A stretch of DNA of 64,000 nt, taken from positions 40,302,879 to 40,366,878 of the forward strand of contig NC_061119.1 of NCBI RefSeq assembly GCF_002878395.1. The letters run 5' to 3'. The position numbers and the translations under genes are program-made. Position 1 is the stretch's first letter. Every line of letters starts with the position of its first letter. Below the pieces are notes generated by a model that worked only from the letters and a program-made list of their open reading frames with translations, ran no database searches and had not been told where the DNA came from. Of this stretch, positions 24,007-35,461 are shown in pieces. Source of the DNA: Capsicum annuum. Its lineage: Eukaryota > Streptophyta > Magnoliopsida > Solanales > Solanaceae.

Positions 24007-24623
24007 TGTAACACCCCAACTTAGGAAGGAGTCCCACATCGGTAAAATACAGGAGGGATACTAGGTATATAAGCAAGAGAGCCTTACTCCTTAGTGATGC
24101 ATTTTAAAGCCGTGAGAGCCTGGGCCCAGAGCGAACAATATCACTAGTGGGTTGGGATGTGACAGGGGTATCTCGATCCTGTGTGGTTCGGGATGCCCGT
24201 CGCGGCCAGAGCCCTGGTTTGGGTCGTGATAGAATAGTATCAAAGCCGCTCCTGTGTCAGCTTTGTCAGTGTGGGCCAGAGTTCAAACCGAGTATAGGCG
24301 AATCTCGGTAAAGGGGCAAACCTCAGTCCTGAGTGTAGGCAAATCCCATTCGGTGAAGCAAACCTCAGCGAGGACGCTGAGTCCATAAGGGGGGTGTATG
24401 TAACACCCCAATTTAGGAAGTAGTCCCACATCGATAAAACACAGGAGGGATACTAAGTATTTAAGTAACAGAGCCTTACTCCCTAGTAACGCATTTTAAA
24501 GTTGTGAGGGCCTGAGCCCAGAGCGGACAATATCACTAGTGGGTTGGGATGTGACAGGGGTATCTCTGGCCTATGTGGTTTGGGATACCCGTCGTGTCCA
24601 GGGTCCCGGGACGGGTCGTGACA
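24007..24623 (+). mobile_element. TRIM element 2 (LTR-internal-LTR)
   Basis: LTRs at 24007-24231 and 24399-24623 (225 bp each, starting TGTAACACCCCAA) are clearly the same family as the TRIM at 19524, with the same short internal region, primer site ('agtatcaaagcc', 24237-24248) and purine tract ('aaggggggtgta'). Unlike the first TRIM it lacks a target duplication at its right edge: it is followed by another primer-binding-site-like string and then directly by gypsy A. Its left flank, gactg, resembles gatta on the far side of gypsy A, so TRIM and gypsy A together occupy one site in LTR B. Confidence 0.85.
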
Positions 24624-24646
24624 GAACTTTTTTTTGGTATCAGAGA
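24624..24646 (+). other. Extra primer-binding-site remnant between TRIM 2 and gypsy A
   Basis: 'tttggtatcagag' follows the second TRIM LTR, exactly where an internal region would begin after an LTR. It suggests that a third TRIM unit or another LTR element started here and was cut by insertion of gypsy A at 24647. Confidence 0.55.
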
Positions 24647-26833
24647 TGTAACACCCCGCATCATCCATGAGTTAGCTCGTGGTAATAAGCTCTTAGAGTT
24701 AAAGACTAGAAAATTAATTTGTCCTAATTTCGACTTTTCTTCACATGGGAAATTTGATAAGCTTTCCGCCGATTTAAGATTCATCCAAATCCGATACTTA
24801 GGCAAGAAATTATGACTAATTTAAGTCCTAGTCGAAAAACACTGTTATTTTAGTGCTTGGCACATCGTGGAGGGGGTCTATTTAACGATTGTCAAATTTC
24901 AGTAGCCTAGCACGATTTTGGCGCATCGCGCTAAAGTTCTAGGTCCCAACCAGAGGGACAACGCGATGGCTCCATATCGCGGTGACCTTAAGAATCCCAT
25001 TCATTAATTTCTAGTGAGCCACCGTGATTGTGGCGCGTCGCGGTGGCCCTTAAAATCGGGCTCCCAGTTATATTTTATTTTATCTCATTAAGGGTATATG
25101 AGGTATTTTCCACCCCCCTTATTAGTTTAAACACGGGATTATACTCCCAAGTGACCACATTATTCATATTTTCTTCAAAAATTCAAAAGAACACTCTCTA
25201 GGGTTTCAAACTAAAAACCCAATTAACTTAAGATTCAACCGTGGGTTTTCGAAACTGAGTGAAGATTTGGAATCCCCAAACCGTAGGCTTCAAAAATCAT
25301 CTATCAAATTTCTAAATTGAGGTACATGGGGTTTATCCTAAAACTACATGGGCTTGTTGAAAATACCCAATTATGGTTTTAAAAATCATCAAGCATAAAT
25401 TTGTTAAAGGGATTTTGAGATTTATGATTTTATTATGCTTTATACATGTTTAATGATATTGTTGTTTAGGCCTTTAGACCTTATCCCCTTAAATTGATTT
25501 ACACATATAAGTATATGAATGAAATATGAAATTGAATATTTGTTTGAGAGCACAAATAATGAAAATCCCTCTCTTATGATAACCTTATGTTTATGATCTT
25601 ATGGTGATTGATTGAAATGCATGATTCACGGCTTGAAAATAGTTTACTCAAATATCATAGTATTTTGAGCATGATTTGGAGATTTATGAGAGGGAGTTTT
25701 TTGGTGTAAATATATTTTATTAAAATAGAAATATTTGCATGAGATCAAGAGCTTTGACATGGCCACCTTACATCATTGAAAGTTTGACAAAGAGAGTTGC
25801 ATATATGTGTTTGCATGAGTTTTAAAGAAAGATTTCTTTGAAATGATTTATTGATATGGTGGTATCAAATTTATGTTTTGGAAATAGAGATTGTAATATG
25901 CTAACAATGGCTTAGAGATGTGACTTGCAAGTCAATGGTATAACGATACCATAAGTATGTATGCCATAACAGAGTATGTTTTTCAGAGTTTGATTTCAGA
26001 GAATGCATGTTTTAAAGAGTTAAAACTAGGCTTAAGGAGGTTTAGGTGGTTACCCGAAGAAGGTTTGAGTTCAAGTAACTCCTAATCTAAAATCGTGATT
26101 TGTTGATCCGAGTATATTATTTTTCGCTGGCGATGGCCGTGTGGCGTAGCAGAGTCAGAGACTCCAACTCTTATGGCACACTTGGGTTGGGGGATTCCCC
26201 GCTGAGTCAATGGCGGATTCCATGTAGCCCATGGAATTTCAGAGTTGTAGGGTGTACAACCTAGCGCAGTAGTAAAACAAAGAGTGTCACAGATTCAGAT
26301 GATTTTACAAAGTCTTTCAAAAATGCCCATGAGATTTCTTACTATATGATATATCTATAAAATATTTTAAATTGCTCTCATCTATGTTGAATATAAATTA
26401 TTATTTTGGATTTGCTCTGCGTACCAGTACAATTGTATTGACCCCCTACCTCTCAGGTTTGGAGGCTCAGTCTAGGGGTCCGGCTAATCAGTAGAGTATC
26501 TAGGGAGAAGTGATCTATGCAGTGATGAGCCTTCTTTGTTCTAGAAGGCCTGTCATTTCAGATTATGTTATTCCTTTGTTTTGGTCTACTGGGGGCCTTG
26601 TCCCAGCTTTTCAGACTATTATCTTTAGATCATGTAGTAGAGATTTCACAGACTGTTCCAAAAGTTATTTAGTTGATTTTGGATTTTATTTTGTATGCTT
26701 AAACTATATCTAAAGTGTGACCATGTTTCTGTATTAGATTATAATTCTGTATTTTCTTTTATTATATGAATGTTATGCATGACTACCAGATCAGATAGAG
26801 TAGAACGTCCGGGCCCTAGTTTAGGTCATAACA
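24647..26833 (+). mobile_element. Gypsy A 5' LTR
   Basis: The 2187-bp LTR begins TGTAACACCCCGCATC and ends 'aggtcataaca', followed 4 bp later by the primer-binding site. It pairs with 31893-34106: a hand comparison of the first 150 bp gave 11 mismatches, so the insertion is not recent. Near 24880-25060 it carries a cluster of CGCG-containing motifs ('atcgcg', 'cgcgatgg'). Its end lacks ~34 bp found in the 3' LTR. Open frames at 24573-24815 and 26510-26713 are not genes. Confidence 0.9.
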
Positions 26834-26837
26834 AACT

Positions 26838-26849
26838 TGGTATCAGAGC
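26838..26849 (+). promoter_or_regulatory. Gypsy A primer-binding site (tRNA-Met)
   Basis: TGGTATCAGAGC lies 4 bp downstream of the 5' LTR end. It is the standard initiator tRNA-Met complement used by chromoviruses of the Tekay/Del group. Confidence 0.9.
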
Positions 26850-27042
26850 ACGATATATGGTCCTAGGGTGTCTGCAAAATTGCATTAGGTAGAATCTTAT
26901 TTATGGGTGTGTAGAATGCCACACTTATAAGCAAGAGGCTACTAGGCATTTAGGAATGTTTCTCTTCTTTGTGGTTTAGTTCGTGCTTCAGAGTCTTAAT
27001 CGTCCCCTAATTAATGCTCTCTTGTGTTTCAGAAAAACAATC

Positions 27043-27873
27043 ATGCCTCCCCGTTGTACTATCGATCAGAATGCACAGACAGGTGAGTTCTGTCCCACTC
27101 ATGGGATAAGGACCCAAAACAGAGCTTAAACTCTGGAGATTGATGATACTCCGAGAGTCCCACCTACTTAGACCAGCCCACCTAGGGCATCCATAGCTCC
27201 CCGAATGGGGACTAACCACACTCAGCCTCACGAGAGAGAGATATCTAATACAGAATTCAGGCAGTCCATTCATATAATTGCATAGTTAGTAGCCACACAG
27301 ACACAACGGTCGAAAGATATTGGGTCTGCATCTGTTACGTCTGAGGCTATAAGAATGGGCCAGCTCATGAGAATGAACCCGACCAAGTTTACTGGTATCA
27401 AGGTAGAAGAGGATCCACATGAGTTTATAGATAAGATGGAGAAGATCTTTAAGGTGATTCATGTAAATGAGGTAGAGAGGGTTGAGTTAGCAGCTTACCT
27501 ACTTAAGGATGTAGTGAACCAATGGTATAATGAGTGGGAAGATTCAAAGGGTGAGAGTGTTGAGCCCACAGTTTGGGCCGAGTTCGTGGAAGCCTTCCTC
27601 GATCGGTTCTTTCCTCTCGAGCTGAGAGAGGCCAAAGCTGAAAAGTTTATGAATCTAAAGCAGGGAAAGATGAGTGCCCAGGAGTACACTCTGAAGTTCA
27701 ACCAACTAGCCCGTTATACTTCAGAGATGACTAGTAACATGAGAGCCCGAATGAGGAAATTTGCATCCGGCCTTTCGGATGACTTAGTGCTTGAATGTCA
27801 GGGAGTAATGTTGAATCGGGAAATAGATTTTGCAAACTATCAGTCCACATGTAGAAAGTTGAGGAAAAGATAA
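27043..27873 (+). pseudogene. gag: Gypsy A gag (broken)
   Basis: The frame opens MPPRCTID, the MPPR-type start of Tekay-like gag, and stays in phase through the conserved capsid region (from 27355: 'GQLMRMNPTKFTG', 'DPHEFIDKMEKIF', 'AAYLLKDVVNQWY', 'MSAQEYTLKFNQLARY'). Gag would form the virus-like particle that packages element RNA in the cytoplasm. In-frame stops occur at 27127, 27169 and 27283, and the frame ends at 27871 before the nucleocapsid part, which continues in another frame. It cannot yield full-length Gag. The longest unbroken piece is 27355-27873 (172 residues). Confidence 0.9.
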
Positions 27874-28137
27874 AGAAATTGTTGAATCTAAAGAGAAGGA
27901 CAGGTAGGCAAAGAGAGCCAAGACAGCAGACCAGAGCCACAGTCAGCAGTAGAGAAGGAATTGGGGTAACAAATAGCAGAAGAAGAAGTTTTTGGGTAAT
28001 GCACAGTCTGCAACTAGTGCTCTGGTGTCCAGACCCCAATCGGACAGTGCCCCCAGGATTTTCAGTCCAGGCAGGGGCTGATAATATAGGGTTCATAGTG
28101 TCAAGAAAGTGTAGCTCAGACTTCTTAGACATACCCA

Positions 28138-28237
28138 TGCTATGAGAGATGTGGGAGGAATTATCCAGGGAGATGTCAGTTTGGCGCTATGGTGTGTTTT
28201 TCATGTGGCCAGCCTGGCTATATCTAGAGAGACTGTC
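28138..28237 (+). pseudogene. Gypsy A nucleocapsid zinc knuckles (degraded)
   Basis: Translation gives CYERCGRNYPGRC followed by CFSCGQPGYI, a stop, and RDC. These match the paired knuckles at the end of Tekay-like gag, but the histidine of each is replaced by tyrosine (CAT/CAC to TAT/TAC, a C-to-T change) and a stop falls inside the second. The RNA-binding function would be lost. Confidence 0.75.
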
Positions 28238-28401
28238 TGGAAGTAAAGGTTAATATTCGTAGAGCCAAGAAACAGGCTAATTCTCCTGCACCATCACCGC
28301 CTCAGAAGGGTGCCACTTCAGCTGCCAAAAGCGGCCGCAATTGGTTGTACGCCTTAACCAACTGCTAGGAGGTAGAGGCCTCACTGATTGTAGTTACTGG
28401 T

Positions 28402-28680
28402 ATGTTGCAAATCTTTTCCCATGATGTATATGTGTTACTTGATCTCGGGTCTACCTTTTCTTACGTGACACCTTATGTGGCTGTTAGTTTTGGGTTCGAG
28501 CCTAATGTGATTGCCGAATATTTTTCTGTTTCTACTCTGATGGGAGATTCTGTTATGGCTAAAAGGGTTTATAGAAATTGTGTGATGACTATTTATGGGC
28601 GGGATACTGTGGCAGACCTTATAGACTTAGAGACATGGTTGATTTCGATGCTATCCTAGGGATGGACTGGCTCCATTCGA
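28402..28680 (+). pseudogene. Gypsy A aspartic protease (degraded)
   Basis: The frame reads 'YVLLDLGSTFSYVTPYVAV', the retropepsin active-site block (D-x-G-S/T) and following strand, then 'FSVSTLMGDSVMAKRVY'. A frameshift near 28635 moves the conserved 'DAILGMDWL' flap-distal block into another frame (about 28648-28675). In the element this enzyme would cut the Gag-Pol polyprotein. DLG replaces the usual DPG/DSG of this group; the catalytic aspartate remains. Confidence 0.8.
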
Positions 28681-28799
28681 GTTATGCCATGTAAGATTGT
28701 AGAACCCAAAAGTTTACTTTTTCCTTCCCGAATGAACCACCATTAGAATGGGAGGGACATTCCTTAGCACCTAGAGGGAACTTTGTATCTTGCCTTAGA

Positions 28800-29530
28800 G
28801 CCCTTAAACTCATTTCTAAGGGTTGCTTGTATCATCTTATTCGGGTTAAAGATTCGACTATCGAAAGCCTTTCTTTTTAGTCTGTCCCTGTGGTGAATGA
28901 GTTCCCAGAAGTTTTTCCTGATGATCTCCCAGGCATACCACCTGATAGGGAGATAGATTTTGTCATTGATTTGTTGATCGATACCCATCCCATCTCTATT
29001 CTGCCATATAGAATGGCTCCTGTAGAACTGAAAGAACAGCTAGCAGATCTTCTAGACAAAGGTTTTATCCATCTTAGTATTTCTCCTTGGGGTGCACCTG
29101 TACTCTTCGTGCAAAAGAAAGATAGTTCCTTCCATATGTGTATAGATTATCGCCAGCTGAACAAGGTCCCTGTTAAAAATAAATAAACTCTTCTTAAAAT
29201 TGATGATTTTTTTACCAGCTTCAAGGTATTAGATGTTTTTCAAAGATATATCTTTGTTTGGGATACCATCAGTTGAAATTTAGAGAGTCAAACATTCCCA
29301 AAACAGCTTTCCAAACTAGATACGGTCATTATGAATTCTTAGTCATGTCCTTCGGGCTGAATAACGCCCCTGCAGCCTTTAGAGATCTTATGAATAGGGT
29401 GTTCCATCAGTTTCTGGATTTATTTGTCATAGTCTTTATTGATGATATCTTGATTTATTCTAAGAGTGTCATTCTAATCACCTCTGAATTATCCTTTAGA
29501 CTCTCAAAGATCATAGGTTGTATGTAAAGT
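28800..29530 (+). pseudogene. Gypsy A reverse transcriptase (broken)
   Basis: In order: '[20 protein letters not shown]' (from 28896), '[13 protein letters not shown]', '[20 protein letters not shown]', '[11 protein letters not shown]', a stop at 29184, a frameshift, then '[20 protein letters not shown]', '[17 protein letters not shown]' and the catalytic '[10 protein letters not shown]' (about 29437-29466). The palm motifs including the DD pair survive, but stops and at least two frameshifts separate them. This is the DNA-synthesising part of pol; no full-length product is possible. Confidence 0.92.
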
Positions 29531-29539
29531 TTTCCAAGT

Positions 29540-30235
29540 GTGAATTCTGGATTAACGCTATTGCTTTCTTGGGGCATATTGTGTTAAGTAACGGGATTAT
29601 GGTTGATCCCTAAAAGGTTGAGGCAGTGAGAAAATGGCCCAGACATACTACTCCAACCGATATTTGGAGCTTCTTGGATTTAGCGGGGTATTACAGAAGG
29701 TTCGTAGAGAGTTTCTCTTCCATAGCTGCACCACTCACTAAGTTGACGCAGAAAAAAGTGAAGTTTGTGTGGTCTGACTCCTGTGAGAATTATTTTGAGA
29801 AATTGAAAGACAAGTTGACCACTGAACCTGTTCTGACTCTTCTAGAAGGTACAAAGGGTTTTGTTGTGTACTGTGATGCATCTCGGAGTAGGACTTGGGT
29901 GCGTACTTATGTAGCACGGTAAATTTGTGGCTTATGCATCTAGGCAGTTAAAAGAGCATGAGCGAAACTACCCCACCCATGACTTAGAGTTAGCAGCTGT
30001 GGTGTTTGCACTTAAAATCTGGCGACATTATCTCTATGGGGTACATATTGATATATTTACTGACCACAAGAGTTTACAGTATGTTTTCTCGCAGAAAGAA
30101 TTAAACCCCAGGCAAAGATGATGGTTAGAGCTTTTGAAGGATTATGACATAAGCCCTCACTACCATCCGGGAAAGGCAAATGTGGTAGCTGATGCCCTCA
30201 GTAGGCTATCTATGGGTAGCCTTTCGCATGTTGAA
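29540..30235 (+). pseudogene. Gypsy A RT connection and RNase H (broken)
   Basis: 'FLDLAGYYRRFVESFSSIA' and 'PLTKLTQKKVKFVWSD' (from about 29670) are the RT thumb/connection. 'FVVYCDASRS' (29860-29890) carries the first RNase H aspartate, a frameshift follows, then '[20 protein letters not shown]', '[20 protein letters not shown]' and, past a stop at 30119, '[15 protein letters not shown]'. Catalytic-site residues are visible but divided among frames. Confidence 0.9.
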
Positions 30236-30316
30236 AAGGGGAAGAGGGAGATGGTGAAGGATATTCACCGACTTACAAATCTAGGAGTATGACTCTTTAA
30301 TTTTGAAGATGGGGGA

Positions 30317-31500
30317 GTGGTTGTTCATGAGGTAGCTAAGTCTTCCCTTTATGCTGAAGTTAAAGAAAAACAGATTGAAGATCCCATCTTGATGCAGATC
30401 AAGAAAGATGTGGGTCAACTGAAAGTGATGTCTTCTGATATTGGTGGTGATAGAATTTTGAGATATCAGGGTAGACTATGTGTGCCAAAAATAGATGGGT
30501 TACGAAAGAGGATCCTTGATGAAGCTCACACTTCGAGGTATGTTGTTCACCCAGGCTCTACTAAGAGGTATTATGATCTGAAAACCATATACTGGTGAAA
30601 TAATATGAAGCGTGATGTGCTAATTGTTGCCAAGTGTTTGAATTGTCAACAAGTGAAAGTAGAGCATATGAGGCTAGGTGGTACCTCCCAAGAGATAGCT
30701 TTGACCTTGTGGAAGTGGGAGATGGTCAATATGGACTTTATCATAGGACTTTCGAGGTTTCGATACCAGTATGATTCTATTTAGGTAATTGTAGACCGGC
30801 TGACCAAGTCAGCCACTTTCTGCCTGTGAGAACCAACTATTCTGAAGATGACTACGCCAAGTTATACATTGAGGAGATAGTCCGTTTGCATGGAGCACCT
30901 GTATCCATCATATCTGATTGAGGTACACAATTCTTTTCACAATTCTGGAGATCTTTTCAGAGGGGTTTAGGTACCCAAGTGAACCTGAGTACGACTTTCC
31001 ACCCTCAGACGGATGGGCAAGCCGAACGTACTATTCAGAACCTTGAAGATATATTGAGAGCTTGCATGATTGACTTCAAAGGTAGTTGGGTAGATCACTT
31101 GCCATTGATAGAGTTCTCTTATAGTAACAGCTACCATATCAGTATTAAGATGACTCTATTTGAAGCTTTGTATGGGAGAAGATGTAGATCACAGATAGGG
31201 TGGTATGAAGTGGGTGAGACTCAGTTGTTTGGGCCTGATCTTGTTCATCAGGTGATGGAGAATGTGAAAATTATTAGAGAACGACTTAAAGCAACCTAGA
31301 GTAGATAGAAATCTTATGCCGATGTTTGGAGAAGTGAGATAAAACTTGAAGTTGGTGATTGGGTATTTCTCAAAGTCTCCCCTATGAAGGGAGTTATGCG
31401 ATTTGGGAAGAAAAGTAAGTTGAGTCCTCGCTATATAGGGCCATGCCAGATTTTGAGAGGATAGGTAGGGTTGCGTATGAGTTAGATTTTCCTGTAAGTT
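30317..31500 (+). pseudogene. Gypsy A integrase (broken)
   Basis: The HHCC zinc finger is recognisable ('HTSRYVVHPGSTKRYYDL' and 'KCLNCQQVKVEH', with a stop at 30598 between them). The catalytic core keeps its first aspartate ('VIVDRLTKSATF'), its second ('IISD' followed by TGA where the conserved arginine codon should be, about 30916-30921), and the glutamate ('TDGQAERTIQNLEDILRACM', 30979 onward). Several other stops and frameshifts lie in 30780-30980 and at 31298. The C-terminal part includes 'MKGVMRFGKKSKLSPRYIGP' in pieces. Integrase would join element cDNA to the chromosome; this copy is dead. Confidence 0.9.
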
Positions 31501-31531
31501 TGTTTCTGTTCATCCGGTATTTCATATATCC

Positions 31532-31794
31532 ATGTTGAAGAAGTGTATTGGAGACCATTCATTAGTGTTTCCTATAGAGGAGGTCAAAGTGACAGACTCC
31601 TTATCCTATGAAGAGGAACCTATTGCAATATTATATCGTCAAGTTAGAAAGTTGAGGAACAAGGAGATAACTTTGGTTAAAGTGTTGTGGAAAAATCAGA
31701 AAGTTGAGAAAGCAACTTGGGAATCAGAAGATGACATGAGAGATAGATACCCCGACTTATTTGATCCGGTGAATGACAAAATGAAAGGTACAAT
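31532..31794 (+). pseudogene. Gypsy A integrase tail with chromodomain
   Basis: 'MLKKCIGDHSLVFPIEEVKV' leads to 'YEEEPIAILYRQVRKLRNKE', 'VKVLWKNQKVEKATWESED' and 'MRDRYPDLF'. The last three blocks are the chromodomain typical of Tekay/Del chromoviruses, which is thought to steer integration toward particular chromatin. This domain is unbroken in its own frame. It identifies gypsy A as a chromovirus. Confidence 0.9.
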
Positions 31795-31878
31795 CCTTGT
31801 ATTATTCTTTTATGGCCTTAGTATGTTTAAAATTGTGTTTGTCTGTGTTCCGCACCATCATTCAGGGATAAATGATCC

Positions 31879-31892
31879 CAAGGGGGGCATAA
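31879..31892 (+). promoter_or_regulatory. Gypsy A polypurine tract
   Basis: 'caaggggggcataa' abuts the 3' LTR start at 31893, the expected plus-strand primer site. Confidence 0.85.
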
Positions 31893-34106
31893 TATAACAC
31901 CCCGCATCATCCATGAGTTACCTCGTGGTAATACGCTTTTAAAGTTAAAGACTAAAAAATTAATTTTTCCTAATTTTGAATTTTCTTCACATGGGAAATT
32001 TGATAAGCTTTCCGCCGATTTAAGATTCGCCCAAATCCGATACCCGGGAAGAAATTATGGATAATTTAAGTCCTAGTCAAAAAACACCGTTATTTTAGTG
32101 CTTGACGCTTCGCGGAGGGGGTCTATTTAATAATTGTCAAATTCCAATAGCCTAGCGCGATTTTGGCACGTTGCGCTGAAGTTACAGGTCCCAACCAGTA
32201 GGAAAACGCGATGGATCCACATCGCGGTGACCCTAATAATCCCATTCATCAGTTTTTAGTGAGCCACCGTGATTGTGGAGCGTCGCGGTGGCCCATAAAG
32301 TTGGGCTCCCAGTTATATTTTATTTCATTCCATTAAGGGTATATGAGGTATTTGCACCCCCTTATTAGCTTAAACACGGGCTTATACTCCCAAGTGACCT
32401 TATTATTCATACTTTCTTCAAAAATTCACAAGAACACTCTCTAGGGTTTCAAACTAAAAATCCAATTAAATCAAGATTCAACCGTGGTTTTGAAACCGAG
32501 TGAAGATTTGAAATCCCCAAACCGTAGACTTCAAGAATCATCCATCAAATTTCTAAATTGAGGTACGTGGGGTTTATCCTAAAAATACATGGGCTTGTAG
32601 AAAACACCCAATTATGATTTTAAAAATCATCAAGCATGAATTTTTTAAAGGGGTTTTGAGATCCATGATTTTATTATTCTTTATACATGTTTAATGATAT
32701 TGTTGTTTTGTCCTTTAGGCCTTACCTCTTAAATTGATTTACACATATAAGTACATGTATGAAACGTGAAATTGAATATTTGTTTGAGATCACAAATAAT
32801 AAAAATCCCTCTCTTGTGATAACCTTATGTTTATGATCTTATGGTGATTGATTGAAATGCATGATTCATGGCTTGAAAATAGTTTACTCAAATACCACAG
32901 TATTTTGAGCATGATTTGGAGATTTATGAGAGGGAGTTTCTTGATGTAAATATATTTTATTTAAAAAAAAAAGATTTGCACGAGATCCAAGAGCTTTTAC
33001 ATGGCCACCTTGCATCATTGAAAGTTTGACAAAGAGAGTTGCATATATGTATTTACACGAGTTTTAAAGAAAGAGTTCTTTGAAATGATTTATAGATATG
33101 GTGGTTTCGAATTTATGTTTTGGAAACAGAGATTGTAATATGCTAATAATGGCTTAGAGATGTGACTTACAAGTCAATGGTATGATGATACCATAAGTAT
33201 ATATGTCATAACAGAGTATGTTTTTCAGAGTTTGATTTCAGAGAATGCATGTTTTAAAAATTTAAAACTGGGTTTAAAGAGGGTTAGGTGGTTACCCAAA
33301 GAAGGTTTGAGTTCAAGTAACTCTTAACCTAAAATCGTGATTTGCTGAGCCGGGTATATTATTTTACACTGGCGATGGCCGTGTGGCATAGCAGAGTCAG
33401 AGAATCTAACCTTTGCGGAAAACTTGGGTTAGGAGCTTCCCCACCGAGTCAATGGCAGATTCCATATAGCATGTGAAATTTCAGAGTTGTAGGGTGTACC
33501 ACCTAGCGCAGAAGTAAAACAAAGAGTGTCACAGATTCAGATGATTTTACAAAGTCTTTCAAAAATGCCCATGAGATTTCTTACTATATGATATTTATAA
33601 AATATTTTAAATTACTCTCATATATGTTGAATATAAATTATTATTTTGGATTTGCTCTGCATACCAGTACAATTGTATTGACCCCCTACCTCCCAGGTTC
33701 AGAGGCTCAGTCTAGGGATACGACTAATCAGTAGAGTATCTAGGGAGAAGTGATCTGTGCAGTGGTGTGCCTTCTTTGTTCCAGAAGGCCTGTCATTTAA
33801 GATTATGTTATTTCTTTGTTTTGGTCTACTGGGGGCCTTGTCCCAACTTTTTAGACAGTTATCTTTAGATCATATAGTAGAGATTTTGCGGAATGTTCCA
33901 GAAGTTGTTTAGTTGATTTTGGATTTCATTTCGTATGGTAAAACTGAATCCAGAGTATGACCATGTTTCTATATTAGATTATTATTCCTCATTTTCTTTT
34001 ATTATATAAATGTTGTGCATGACTACCAAATCAGATAGAGTAGGACATCCGAGCCTTCATGGTTCGGGATGTCCGTCACGACCAGGCCCCAGTTCGGGTC
34101 GTGACA
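31893..34106 (+). mobile_element. Gypsy A 3' LTR
   Basis: This is homologous to the 5' LTR throughout and starts TATAACACCCCGCATC (TG to TA at the terminus). After 'agtaggacatccgagcc' it carries a 49-bp tail ('ggttcgggatgtccgtcac' to 'gggtcgtgaca') with no full counterpart in the 5' LTR but very like the end of the TRIM LTRs. The right flank is gatta (34107-34111), paired with gactg at 24002-24006; the matching uninterrupted site in the other B LTR reads gattg (60773-60777). Confidence 0.88.
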
Positions 34107-35461
34107 GATTATTTCTAAGGATCACACCCTCCACTGGCAATTGAGTCCCTATCTTGGGTTTACTCGATGCTGAATCCTACTCCCAACTGAAAGACACTGA
34201 ACTGATGTACTGAATTGAACTGGACTGATACTGAGTTTACTGAGTTTTCCTGAGTTTCGTATCTGAATGAGAGTACTACTGATCATGACATGACTGATAC
34301 TACTCAGCACTGATACTGGCTCTAGGTAAACAACTAAATTATCGGGTATTAAATACCCCTAGGACTAGATAGTATAGATAATACTAAGACATGGAACTTC
34401 TTGATAGCATGACAACAATTAACTACTCACAATCCAGTCACTGAGATATTTTGCCATATTCTTGGGCTTGTACATAAATGAGAACGCATACTAGCATATC
34501 ACAATTTCACTATTTAATTCTCATGGACATTCCATCAATCACTTTCAAAGTATAAATTTAACAAGGGAGAAAATTTAGAACATGTGGTTCTATCATGAAT
34601 TCATCATAAGGTCACCAATGGACCACAATGCATAATTTATTCACTTAGAAATTTTGTCAAACACATGAAAGGCATAACCTTATACTTGGGCATGAACAAC
34701 ATGCTAATGCATCATGACTATCATAATAAATTTACACATTCAAGGGTTTAACATGGATTCACATGATACTACACATATATCAATTAGCTACCCATAAAAC
34801 TTGTAATAAAACATGGATTAAAAACCCAACTAATTATTTTAATCAAATCCAACATGGAATTCATGAAATCAATACACTTGAAGTTTTAAAAGTAGTTTTT
34901 TGAACTCCAAGGGTGGAAAAAAGCCTTAGATAAACATTTCACATACCTTAATTGTTAAAAGAATGAGTGATTTTGCTATTTGGGGCTTTAATCCCGTGTT
35001 ATGGAGCCATCGGGTAAACGAAAAATAACCCATTTGCCCTTAAAATTATGGAACCTGACTGCAAAATTTACCTAAACCGAACTAGCCAGGGCACCGCGGG
35101 CTCTAGAACATCACTCTGGTCGAGGCATTGCGGTCTCCATCGTGGGCTTTCCTTAGCACCGGATTGGGCGAGGCACCACGGGTGAAATTGCCCTAAATTG
35201 CTATTTTAGAGTTCCAAACATGCCCTTACGCTTGTCTAAAAATTCTGAAACTCACCCGAGATGTACTATTGACTCCTTCAATCATGAATCAACTTTAAAA
35301 CTAACTTTCGGAGGTCGGGAAGGTCGTAAATAAATTCCTCAAAGTTTGAGGGCTTTAGAAAAGGCTAAGTTCCAATACTTCGCTGAAATTTTCTAAGTCT
35401 GGGACCCCTTATCAAGATCTAAGGGACTGAGTTATGCTTAGGATTTTTACGGGGTCTTACA
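34107..35461 (-). mobile_element. Solo LTR of family B, second part
   Basis: It continues the B LTR that stopped at 24006 and is homologous to 60773-62157. In plus orientation it ends 'ggggtcttaca', which on the minus strand is the LTR start TGTAAGACCCC. It includes ACTGA-rich sequence (34190-34320) and a GC-rich stretch near 35090-35180. Confidence 0.87.
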
